A DNA stretch of 5,761 bases. Origin: Symbiobacteriaceae bacterium. Lineage in GTDB: Bacteria; Bacillota; JAAYKD01; WRDA01. Made by a program: the position numbers and the translations under genes. Location: positions 1 through 5,761 of the forward strand of contig WRDA01000101.1 of assembly GCA_009783675.1 (NCBI GenBank). The letters are read 5' to 3'. The notes beneath the pieces are model-generated. The model did no database searches, had not been told where the DNA came from, and saw only the letters and a list, made by a program, of their open reading frames with translations. Of the stretch, positions 1 through 5,611 are shown piece by piece. Each line of letters opens with the position of its first letter. Position 1 is the first letter of the stretch.

Positions 1-1530
1 CCGGCGACCTTCTTCAAAGCGTTCGCGACGCCTGCGATGCTCCTGAATCACCGTCGGTGAGTAAGGGTAGAAACTCGCTTCCGGATCACTTGGTTTAATG
101 ACGATGAAGCCAGTATTGTCCTCAACCACCGTGCCATCACACCATGCCTTCCACTGGGTTATTTCCAAACCACCCTTTGTGCTTCTCACTCCTATGACTT
201 CACCTTGTTTAACCATATCTCCTACCTGCTTCAGGCAGAGAAATGTGAATGTCGGATCCCTGCCTAGTGAGATGGGCTTTGCCAGGATGCGCACGTTCTC
301 ATCCAGTTCCCTGAGGATCAGTTCACCCTGAGAATCGCGTAAGCGTCGCACAGAGAGCTTCCTTAAAGGAATTACCCTGGCATGGAGCAGTTCGTTAACC
401 GTAGCTATCTGTGCTGTAAGGGTCGGGAAAGCCACGGCACAGACCAGCACGAAGAACATACTGAAGGCAGCCGTTAAGCCCAGGGAGAGCAGGTCGGTCA
501 GTCTAAAGGCGCTATACCATGGCAAAAGACGACCTAGCAGGGCGGTAGTGATTATACCCAATGCAAGTCCGAGAACTAAGGAGATGCCATACTCCAGACT
601 CTGCAGGTTGATCAGCTGATCCCTGGAGAGGCCAACAGACTTCAGGGTTGCCAGCTCGCTGCGGCGCTCCAGGAAGGTCATCATGGCTACAGTGAGCACT
701 CCTACCCCCATGAAGGTGAAGATCAGCAACAAGAGACCCGAGCTTGGCCGAACGATGCGAGAGAGCATGGTCTGGGAGAGGGCTTCGGGAAGACCATCGT
801 AAAGCAACAACGCTCCGGGGTAGGCGGTCCCCATCCATTCTGCCAGATACTCCAGATTTGCTTCGCCTGAAACTCTGTCGTAATCGATAAGGTAGCGATT
901 AGCATCCGTTGATGCCCGCAGAGTGCAGGCATCCTGGAAGGAGATCAGAGCCAGGGGTTGTGAGCAGTTGTCATCGTAGATACCCACGAGTGTGACGGTT
1001 AAGGAACGTAACTGAAATTGACTAAAGCAGGTCAGATCGAAGCTGTCACCGGGAGTTAACCTGCTGCCTTCAGCCAGGCTGCGTGGCAGAAGAATCTCAC
1101 CGTTATGCTGCAGGGATCTGCCCTCTATCTCCTCCGGAGCGAAGGAAAAGAAGCCGCTATCCTGATGAAGTCCCAGAAGCTCGATTCTACCGTGGATACT
1201 ATCAGCAACGAGCCCTGACCCTGCTTCCCCATAGCCGTAGAGCTGGCGCCGAAAGCGCGTTGGGGGTAGGTCTTCCCTATCCAGAATGGATTGGTATTCT
1301 CCGGGTACGACCATCAGATCGAAGTAAACGGTGGTAAGAGGATCGGTCCTTGCCACACCACTTTCGACGATGCTCTGCATATAGATACCGTAGAGTATAT
1401 GCATGGTAAAAGAAAGAGTAAGCAAGGTGGCGATGGTCAGGAGCCGCCAACGCCAGCGCCAGGCATTCCTGGTGAAGATCCAGATGATCAGTGCTATAGT
1501 TTCTTTCTCCGGGTTCTCTTTTTTACTCAT
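1..1530 (-). CDS. FtsX-like ABC transporter permease with C-terminal barrel-sandwich-like domain (3' end cut by window)
   Basis: The reading frame is open from the ATG at 1530 to the window edge (510 codons, no stop), so the C-terminus is missing. Seen: a basic Trp/Arg-rich start, TM1 at about residues 30-52, a large outer domain at about 53-260, then three C-terminal TM segments at about 264-287, 314-335 and 350-372. The FtsX signature ERRSELATLKSVGLS follows TM2, as in MacB/FtsX/LolC-type permeases that work with a MacB-like ATPase. FtsX proteins normally end soon after TM4. Here the chain continues, and residues about 425-480 (GDMVKQGEVIG at 437-447, then W463-C-D-G-T467) resemble a lipoyl/HlyD barrel-sandwich fold. 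No further TM precedes it, so it should be cytoplasmic. The start is set by GAGGTG 7 nt upstream, inside the end of the previous gene, with an 8-bp overlap (ATGAGTAA). It probably pairs with that permease. Permease call is firm; substrate unknown; extra domain is moderate confidence. Confidence 0.9.
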   Translation of the reverse strand, partial: MSKKENPEKETIALIIWIFTRNAWRWRWRLLTIATLLTLSFTMHILYGIYMQSIVESGVARTDPLTTVYFDLMVVPGEYQSILDREDLPPTRFRRQLYGYGEAGSGLVADSIHGRIELLGLHQDSGFFSFAPEEIEGRSLQHNGEILLPRSLAEGSRLTPGDSFDLTCFSQFQLRSLTVTLVGIYDDNCSQPLALISFQDACTLRASTDANRYLIDYDRVSGEANLEYLAEWMGTAYPGALLLYDGLPEALSQTMLSRIVRPSSGLLLLIFTFMGVGVLTVAMMTFLERRSELATLKSVGLSRDQLINLQSLEYGISLVLGLALGIITTALLGRLLPWYSAFRLTDLLSLGLTAAFSMFFVLVCAVAFPTLTAQIATVNELLHARVIPLRKLSVRRLRDSQGELILRELDENVRILAKPISLGRDPTFTFLCLKQVGDMVKQGEVIGVRSTKGGLEITQWKAWCDGTVVEDNTGFIVIKPSDPEASFYPYSPTVIQEHRRRRERFEEGRR

Positions 1531-3025
1531 TGCGCAGCACCTCATTGACCGAGAGGCTTGACATGCGCAGTGCCGGCAACAACCCGAAGATGATCGTGGA
1601 GATCAGAGCCGCAGCGAAGACCAGAAGGAAGTCGCTACCGATGCCACTCAGGAGTTCTCCCAGAGGCATCCTGTTGGTCAGCTGATTAAGGGTCGCCGGA
1701 ATGCGCATGAGGAGGAAGCCACAGAAGGCGCCTGTCGCTGAGATGAAGAGAGCCTCCCCCAGAGCCATCTGGACGATCTCCTGACGCAGAGCCCCCACCG
1801 CCTTTAGGATGCCGATCTCCTTTGTGCGTTCATTGATCATGATCAGTAGATTGGAAGCAATGACCAAAGCAGCATTGAGGAAGATGAGGATGCTGAGGGG
1901 TAAGCGTAAGTCCAGAGGCATAGTGGTCTGTTCCTCATAGGCAACCAAAGCTGTCAGCTGCCTGCGGAAGACAGGAGGCAGAAAGGAGAGGTCTTCGATG
2001 AGGAACTTGGCCAGAGCTTTGTCGATGAGTGCCGGAGTATGCACGAAGGAGAGAGTAGGGAAACCGGATCTCAACTGCATCATGATATCCTCCAGATAGG
2101 AGATATCATCGATCATCAGCATCACCTGGCGCGGCAGATATTCTTCAGTCGCTGCCTGTTGCCAGATGAACTGCCAGGTTTCCAGAGGTATCTGTAGTTC
2201 ATCAAGTTGCCAGAAGAGGGGAAGTCCTTCTTCATCACTGCGGGTATAGATATCACCGTATTGATCGCTTCTCTGGTTAAAGTCGATCCGGCGGGTTTCC
2301 AGGTCGAGGATGCCTACCACTTCGAAGGTGAATACCAGAGGGTTAAGGTAGTCGAAACCGGTTACTCCATTCCCACTGTCCAAGATGCGGGGGACCTCGA
2401 CGGTGATGCTTTCGCCCAACTGAAGGTCCTTTTCCAAAGGAGGTTTAGTGGCATGTCCACAGATGACAGCCACCATGTTACCGGCATCCTCTTTCTGCAA
2501 CCAGCGTCCTTCAACGAGGCAGCTTGCGGGAGGGACGATCTGTGCCGCATCTAGGATGGCATCCCTGCCTCTGAGAGCCATCTCCCACCTGGCATCGGAC
2601 TTTACTGAAACCGCCGGTATCTGATAGCGAGGATAGACCGCGCTGACGCCACGTTGCCTGAGCAGGACCTGTATCAACTCGTCATCCAGGGGAGTCACAT
2701 TGGATGAGTTGTCCTTCAGGTAACCCATCGCTGACAACTCAGGGAAGTAACTATCCAGATCGGAGAAAGGATTACCCTTCATCTTTCGATAGCCCCAGCT
2801 GGATTCCCCTGCGGGTATTTCGCCGATGAAGCTGGTGTCATAGACGGCGACCTCTCCCCCCAGCAAAGAGCGGTAAGCAGCTCGATAGAGCTGGGCATAG
2901 CCCCGGCTAAGGCTTACCGCATAGACCAGGAAAGCCGCAGCGATAGCCATCGAGGCGATTGCCAGCAGGCTACGCGCCAGGTTGCGCCTAGCATTGATAA
3001 TGCCGAGTGCGATGAAAGTCGGCAT
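1523..3025 (-). CDS. FtsX/MacB-like ABC transporter permease
   Basis: This is a complete 500-residue permease of the FtsX/MacB superfamily: an integral membrane subunit that moves substrate by mechanotransmission when a partner ATPase hydrolyses ATP. Seen: N-terminal TM1 at about residues 18-42 after an Arg-containing stretch (NARRNLARSLLA), a long outer domain at about 45-370, then TM2 at 375-396, the cytoplasmic coupling motif NERTKEIGILKAVGA, TM3 at about 422-444, TM4 at about 465-485 and the typical ending PALRMSSLSVNEVLR. The frame could open earlier at 3097. I chose 3025 because GGAGG (3033-3037) sits exactly 7 nt before this ATG, TM1 then has a normal position, and a promoter overlaps the longer form. 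It ends overlapping the next permease by 8 bp, so the two are co-translated and may form a heterodimer. No ATPase is in the window. The substrate is not readable; a peptide made by the upstream maturase is an inference. Confidence 0.93.
   Translation of the reverse strand: MPTFIALGIINARRNLARSLLAIASMAIAAAFLVYAVSLSRGYAQLYRAAYRSLLGGEVAVYDTSFIGEIPAGESSWGYRKMKGNPFSDLDSYFPELSAMGYLKDNSSNVTPLDDELIQVLLRQRGVSAVYPRYQIPAVSVKSDARWEMALRGRDAILDAAQIVPPASCLVEGRWLQKEDAGNMVAVICGHATKPPLEKDLQLGESITVEVPRILDSGNGVTGFDYLNPLVFTFEVVGILDLETRRIDFNQRSDQYGDIYTRSDEEGLPLFWQLDELQIPLETWQFIWQQAATEEYLPRQVMLMIDDISYLEDIMMQLRSGFPTLSFVHTPALIDKALAKFLIEDLSFLPPVFRRQLTALVAYEEQTTMPLDLRLPLSILIFLNAALVIASNLLIMINERTKEIGILKAVGALRQEIVQMALGEALFISATGAFCGFLLMRIPATLNQLTNRMPLGELLSGIGSDFLLVFAAALISTIIFGLLPALRMSSLSVNEVLRNE
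1538..1543 (-). promoter_or_regulatory. Ribosome binding site of the second permease, inside the first
   Basis: GAGGTG lies within the last codons of the first permease, 7 nt before the overlapping ATG at 1530. The arrangement implies translational coupling and roughly equal amounts of the two proteins. Confidence 0.6.
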
Positions 3026-3032
3026 GAACATC

Positions 3033-3037
3033 CCTCC
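3033..3037 (-). promoter_or_regulatory. Ribosome binding site deciding the first permease start
   Basis: GGAGG on the minus strand is 7 nt before the ATG at 3025. This spacing equals that of the other two genes and selects MPTFIALG over the upstream ATGs at 3031, 3061 and 3097. Confidence 0.7.
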
Positions 3038-3064
3038 GTTAGATGGAAGTATGACGCGCATTGT

Positions 3065-3093
3065 AGTATAGTCATTGTGTCCACAAAAGACAA
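3065..3093 (-). promoter_or_regulatory. Sigma-70-like promoter for the permease pair
   Basis: Read on the minus strand: -35 TTGTCT (3088-3093), a 17-nt spacer, -10 TATACT (3065-3070). The expected transcript start is about 3058, giving a leader of about 33 nt to the ATG at 3025. This allows the two permeases to be expressed apart from the maturase and argues against the longer start at 3097. The prediction rests on motif match and spacing only. Confidence 0.55.
3075..3086 (-). promoter_or_regulatory. Possible operator: TTGTG-N2-CACAA palindrome in the promoter spacer
   Basis: A perfect 5-bp inverted repeat with a 2-bp centre lies between the -35 and -10 of the permease promoter. A repressor bound there would block RNA polymerase. 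The regulator is unknown, and a short palindrome can occur by chance. Confidence 0.3.
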
Positions 3094-3106
3094 TCATCGC
3101 ACGGAA

Positions 3107-3129
3107 AGTTTATGTTTACAGTTTATGTT
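3107..3129 (-). repeat. 10-bp direct repeat AACATAAACT, twice, upstream of the -35
   Basis: Two identical copies of AACATAAACT (minus strand; 3107-3116 and 3120-3129) are separated by 3 bp, a period of 13 bp. They end 13 bp upstream of the -35 box, a position where activators such as response regulators often bind tandem half-sites. The repeat is seen directly; the regulatory role is inferred. Confidence 0.45.
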
Positions 3130-3140
3130 AATGGATTGTA

Positions 3141-3162
3141 TAGATATCACAAATTAGATATC
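3141..3162. repeat. Paired TAGATATC repeat / GATATC hairpin after the maturase
   Basis: TAGATATC occurs at 3141-3148 and 3155-3162. The GATATC cores are self-complementary, so they can also form a 6-bp stem with an 8-nt loop 34 nt after the maturase stop. There is no U-run, so it is not a standard intrinsic terminator. It could be a weak transcript end, an operator, or chance in AT-rich DNA. Confidence 0.3.
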
Positions 3163-3195
3163 GTTGGAACCATATGTAGAAGTTCACAGATGTCA

Positions 3196-4590
3196 TCAGG
3201 ATGAAGATGTAGCTCTTTGAATACTTACCAAGTAGCTCTCAATAGCAGCTTCATATAGGCGCGTTGTACGATAACAACTGTAGGAGTTGGGCACCGACAT
3301 GCTACCAGTGACATTATAGTTTTCCACAACACATTCGCTAGCGCAAAGATACCTTAACCAACAGGAACGACACCCTAACTTTTGCGTGCTATTGGCAGCC
3401 TTGCGTAACTCAAGAACTTTATCATGTAGCAATCCTTCATAAACTGATCCTACACAGAATAACTCGTTTGATGTCATCCTGTGACATGCGTAAATGCTAC
3501 CAGTAACATCGACCGTCAGGGTATTGTAAGCGAATCCACAACCCCACGGTGATTTATATCCGTCTTCTATTTGCTTCTTTATCCTTCGAATAGGCATAAG
3601 GCGATCGTGATCTTCACTAAAAAAGCTTTCGCTTAGTGAAGCCACATAGGTTCGCAGAGAGATTCCGTCTAATATTAGTGAATCACAACTATCACTACTT
3701 ACCGGAGCAAGGTAAGCTACTGTGGCGCCTGCTTCCCTAAGATAACTGTCTAGATCACCTGCATTTGCAAACGACGACGTCACTGTGGCCCTACAGCCAA
3801 TACTACAATGCCTCCGCAATAACTCAATACCTTTAATAGTTTCAGCGTAAGAGTTTACTCGTTCGTCTTTATGGGGACGTAATCTATTGTGTAGTTCCTC
3901 GTTGCCATCTAAACTAACTATAACTCCAAACTGATGATCTGCAAGGAACTTTGCTTTCATCTCGTCTATAGCTATAGCATTGGTGGTGATGGAAAAGCCT
4001 ACTTTTTTACCAATTTCGCGCGCTTTCTGCTCTGCGTATAATGTGAGTTCTTCGATCAGCTCCCAGTTGAGGAGTGGTTCTCCACCAAAATAAGAAATGG
4101 TAAATCTTGGTGCTTTGTCGAAGACAATTTTTGAAATCAAGTCAATGGCCTTACGCCCAATCTCAGAGCTCATATTTGATATCAATGAACTACCGCCATA
4201 ACTACCTCCGGCTGCAAAACAGTAAGTACAGTTCAATTGACATTTTTGAGAGACATTAAGAGTTATAGCAGAGTGTGGAATGAGTATGTCCTCAGAATCA
4301 ATCATTGCATGATCGCGCTGAGCAAATAGACCCTTTTCCAGTAGTTCCTCAACTACCTGCTTTGCCTGAATAAATTCTGAATCAGTTACTCCTCTTAAAT
4401 GCAGCAGCTTTCTAGCAGCCTCATACGTTGTTTCATCGAAGCCTCCATGTATTAGAGCCTCTTCCACGATCGCAGCACTAGACATATCTAATTCGACCAG
4501 ACTCGATGTTTCAACATCGAAAACCACAATATGCTTCCCATCACTTGTTAAATGCATATATTGAGGAAACATCTTGACTTCTATACACAT
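3196..4590 (-). CDS. Radical SAM/SPASM peptide maturase (SCIFF/CteB/QhpD-like)
   Basis: A 464-residue enzyme predicted to use S-adenosylmethionine and 4Fe-4S clusters to make radical-based crosslinks in a ribosomal peptide. Seen: the cluster motif CQLNCTYC (CX3CX2C, Cys117, 121, 124) followed by FAAGGSYGG, very like the CFAxxGxxGG stretch of SCIFF and related maturases; the SAM-binding GGEP at 169-172; and a full SPASM pattern, C351-X12-G-X4-C369, then C407-X2-C410-X5-C416-X3-C420, X18, C439, enough for two auxiliary clusters. Residues 1 to about 90 (three short strands, then helices) look like a PqqD-type peptide-recognition (RRE) domain; that is inference. The start at 4590 has AGGAG 7 nt upstream; a 14-codon longer form from 4632 lacks this support and would begin in the IS end. 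Base composition is lower in GC than the permeases downstream. No precursor peptide is seen nearby. Thioether formation is the likeliest chemistry from the relatives, but the bond type cannot be read from the sequence. Confidence 0.92.
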   Translation of the reverse strand: MCIEVKMFPQYMHLTSDGKHIVVFDVETSSLVELDMSSAAIVEEALIHGGFDETTYEAARKLLHLRGVTDSEFIQAKQVVEELLEKGLFAQRDHAMIDSEDILIPHSAITLNVSQKCQLNCTYCFAAGGSYGGSSLISNMSSEIGRKAIDLISKIVFDKAPRFTISYFGGEPLLNWELIEELTLYAEQKAREIGKKVGFSITTNAIAIDEMKAKFLADHQFGVIVSLDGNEELHNRLRPHKDERVNSYAETIKGIELLRRHCSIGCRATVTSSFANAGDLDSYLREAGATVAYLAPVSSDSCDSLILDGISLRTYVASLSESFFSEDHDRLMPIRRIKKQIEDGYKSPWGCGFAYNTLTVDVTGSIYACHRMTSNELFCVGSVYEGLLHDKVLELRKAANSTQKLGCRSCWLRYLCASECVVENYNVTGSMSVPNSYSCYRTTRLYEAAIESYLVSIQRATSSS

Positions 4591-4597
4591 ATTATCG

Positions 4598-4602
4598 CTC
4601 CT
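4598..4602 (-). promoter_or_regulatory. Ribosome binding site deciding the maturase start
   Basis: AGGAG on the minus strand is 7 nt before the ATG at 4590 (MCIEVKMF). No comparable site precedes the longer in-frame ATG at 4632. Confidence 0.7.
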
Positions 4603-4624
4603 ATAAGTTATTATTAGGTCATAT

Positions 4625-4641
4625 TTAGGCATTGTAGTTCA
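4625..4641. repeat. Possible left terminal repeat of the IS5-like remnant
   Basis: Reading inward, TTAGGCATTGTAGTTCA matches the possible terminal repeat at 5596-5611 in 12 of 16 positions with one gap (TTAG, TGTA and TTCA shared). It sits 69 bp before the transposase ATG remnant, a normal place for an IS end. The match is modest and degraded, so it may be chance. Confidence 0.35.
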
Positions 4642-4660
4642 GCAATGGCTGGGTAGCCAA
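4631..4660 (-). promoter_or_regulatory. Candidate maturase promoter within the IS end
   Basis: Minus strand: -35 TTGGCT (4655-4660), an 18-nt spacer, -10 TACAAT (4631-4636). The start would be near 4624, with a leader of about 34 nt. The -10 box overlaps the proposed IS terminal repeat, so transcription would leave the IS remnant into the maturase. It competes with the site at 4690-4718. Confidence 0.35.
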
Positions 4661-4689
4661 ATTAAATTAGTTAACAACGAAAAACTCCC

Positions 4690-4718
4690 ATTATAATTGA
4701 GATTAAGCGATGTTTCAT
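4690..4718 (-). promoter_or_regulatory. Second candidate maturase promoter within the IS remnant
   Basis: Minus strand: -35 ATGAAA (4713-4718, four of six consensus bases), a 17-nt spacer, and a perfect -10 TATAAT (4690-4695). The leader would be about 93 nt. It overlaps the start of the dead transposase gene and points away from it, towards the maturase. Confidence 0.4.
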
Positions 4719-5560
4719 ATGGATAGTACTCTCCAGACAACGAATCTAATCCTCAGTGACGTTTATAACGCATTGGGGAATAACTATGAGACAGCTCAGT
4801 TTCTTTTATGAAGTATCAGTGATGAAACGGCTCAGCCCATTGGAGATTATCTGGAGGTGCTGAACAAGGCAATAGATTGGACTATCTTCATTCCTATGCA
4901 AGAGCTAGCAAAACCTGATAATACTCGGAAAGATAAGGGAGGGAGTCACCATTGCTTCCGTTGGTGACGTTCAAGATCGTTATTTTACAAGGACTTCATG
5001 GTGTAGCTAACGACGCTACAGAGTTCATCGCCAACGACCGACTGAGTTGGTAACATTTCCTGGGCCTGACACTCTCTGATAAGGCTCCGGACGGAACTTC
5101 AATCTGGTTGTAACATGAATCTCTAAAAACCAGTGGGATCTATGAAGAACTGTTCGACCTGTTCAATATCAAAATGGAGGAACTTGGAGTCATTACCCAT
5201 CGGGGGCACATCGAAGACGCAAGCTTCATCGATGTGCCCACGTTAACGCAACACAAGAGATGAGAACTGCAAGACCAAAGAAGACAGTACACCGGAAGAA
5301 TGGACGGATGGAGATTTCACCTGTGGGCTGGCACAGAAGGATCTGGATGCGCGGTGGCTAAGAGAATGGGAAGGTTCACTATGATAACCAAAGACCATAT
5401 TCTATGCGATGCAGACAGTAAGCTAGTCATAGACTACGGGGTATCGGTGGCAAGTCCCACGATAGCCAGATGTTACTGTCGTTTCTCTCCTAATCAAGAG
5501 GATAGAATTGAGGACCTCCGGGTAGACAGCGCTTATCTAGGAGAAGAGATAAACGCTGTC
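4710..5560 (+). pseudogene. Decayed IS5-family transposase
   Basis: Pieces of an IS5-family DDE transposase follow in the right order but in changing frames. From 4710: MFHMDSTLQTTN..., an in-frame TGA at 4809, then IGDYLEVLNKAIDWTIF in the same frame. A frame change near 4950 gives VTFKIVILQGLHGVANDAT and IANDRLSW, TAA, HFLGLTLSDKAPDGTSIWL, TAA, then YEELFDLFNIKMEELGVI and IEDASFIDVP (probable first catalytic Asp). A stop near 5261 and another frame change lead to STPEEWTDGDF and LAQKDLDARW. The frame moves again near 5354 for KDHILCDADSKLVIDYGVS, again near 5455 for HDSQMLL, and back for EDLRVDSAYLGEEI (second catalytic Asp). The catalytic Glu region is absent. With at least three stops and four frame changes it is dead; no transposase can be made. 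It accounts for the long gene-free stretch upstream of the maturase. Confidence 0.88.
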
Positions 5561-5588
5561 GGTAGCATAGCTCTATCCGGACATCCTC
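5510..5588. repeat. Imperfect inverted repeat at the break in the IS remnant
   Basis: The left arm 5510-5537 is the reverse complement of the right arm in two blocks: 5525-5537 against 5548-5560 (12 of 13), and 5510-5524 against 5574-5588 (12 of 15), with 13 extra bases (5561-5573) in the right arm. The centre is a 10-nt loop at 5538-5547. The left arm includes the codons for EDLRVDSAY. It may be a fold-back duplication or a fragment of a related IS copy in the opposite orientation. Confidence 0.5.
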
Positions 5589-5595
5589 CCACAAC

Positions 5596-5611
5596 TTAGA
5601 AGCTGTATTCA
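5596..5611. repeat. Possible terminal repeat of the minus-strand IS5-like copy
   Basis: TTAGAAGCTGTATTCA reads inward from the 3' end of the minus-strand transposase and includes its TGA stop at 5609-5611. It resembles the sequence at 4625-4641, as expected for the two ends of related IS5-type elements. No target duplication can be checked because the other end lies outside the window. Confidence 0.35.

Larger units (their letters stand above)
4625..5590 (+). mobile_element. Degenerate IS5-family insertion sequence, truncated at its 3' side
   Basis: This spans from the possible left terminal repeat to the end of the inverted repeat and contains the dead plus-strand transposase. The part encoding the catalytic Glu and the right terminal repeat in its own orientation are missing. 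Its left end is 35 bp from the maturase ATG. Apart from transposase remnants, outward promoter-like boxes and the inverted repeat, I see no other gene or RNA in it. Confidence 0.75.

Noticed and set aside
512..932. Minus-strand ORFs of 108 and 69 codons
   Set aside because: They lie in other frames of the second permease, whose own frame is open across the region and shows clear FtsX motifs.
1083..1548. Plus-strand ORFs opposite the start of the second permease
   Set aside because: Low-complexity, Pro/Arg-rich translations without family motifs, antisense to a clear gene.
2207..2554. Plus-strand 115-codon ORF within the first permease
   Set aside because: It is an antisense shadow of the outer domain; no start signal or recognisable domain.
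3112..3204. Plus-strand 30-codon ORF starting MFTVYVNGLYRY, antisense to the maturase end, as a precursor peptide
   Set aside because: It has one Cys, a weak upstream GGAA and no promoter seen, it faces against the operon, and it overlaps the regulatory repeats. Likely chance.
4671..4718. Minus-strand 15-residue ORF MKHRLISIIMGVFRC upstream of the maturase, as a leader or precursor
   Set aside because: There is no well-spaced ribosome binding site, and its start overlaps the -35 of the better promoter candidate, so that promoter would not transcribe it.
5050..5116. Two TAA codons each followed by CAT within the transposase remnant, as possible recoding
   Set aside because: The same gene also has TGA stops and several frame changes, so decay explains them; two matching hexamers can be chance.
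5300..5599. Plus-strand 99-codon ORF as an independent gene
   Set aside because: Its middle and end (DHILCDADSKLV, VDSAYLGEE) are transposase fragments and its start lies in the wrong frame of the same dead gene.
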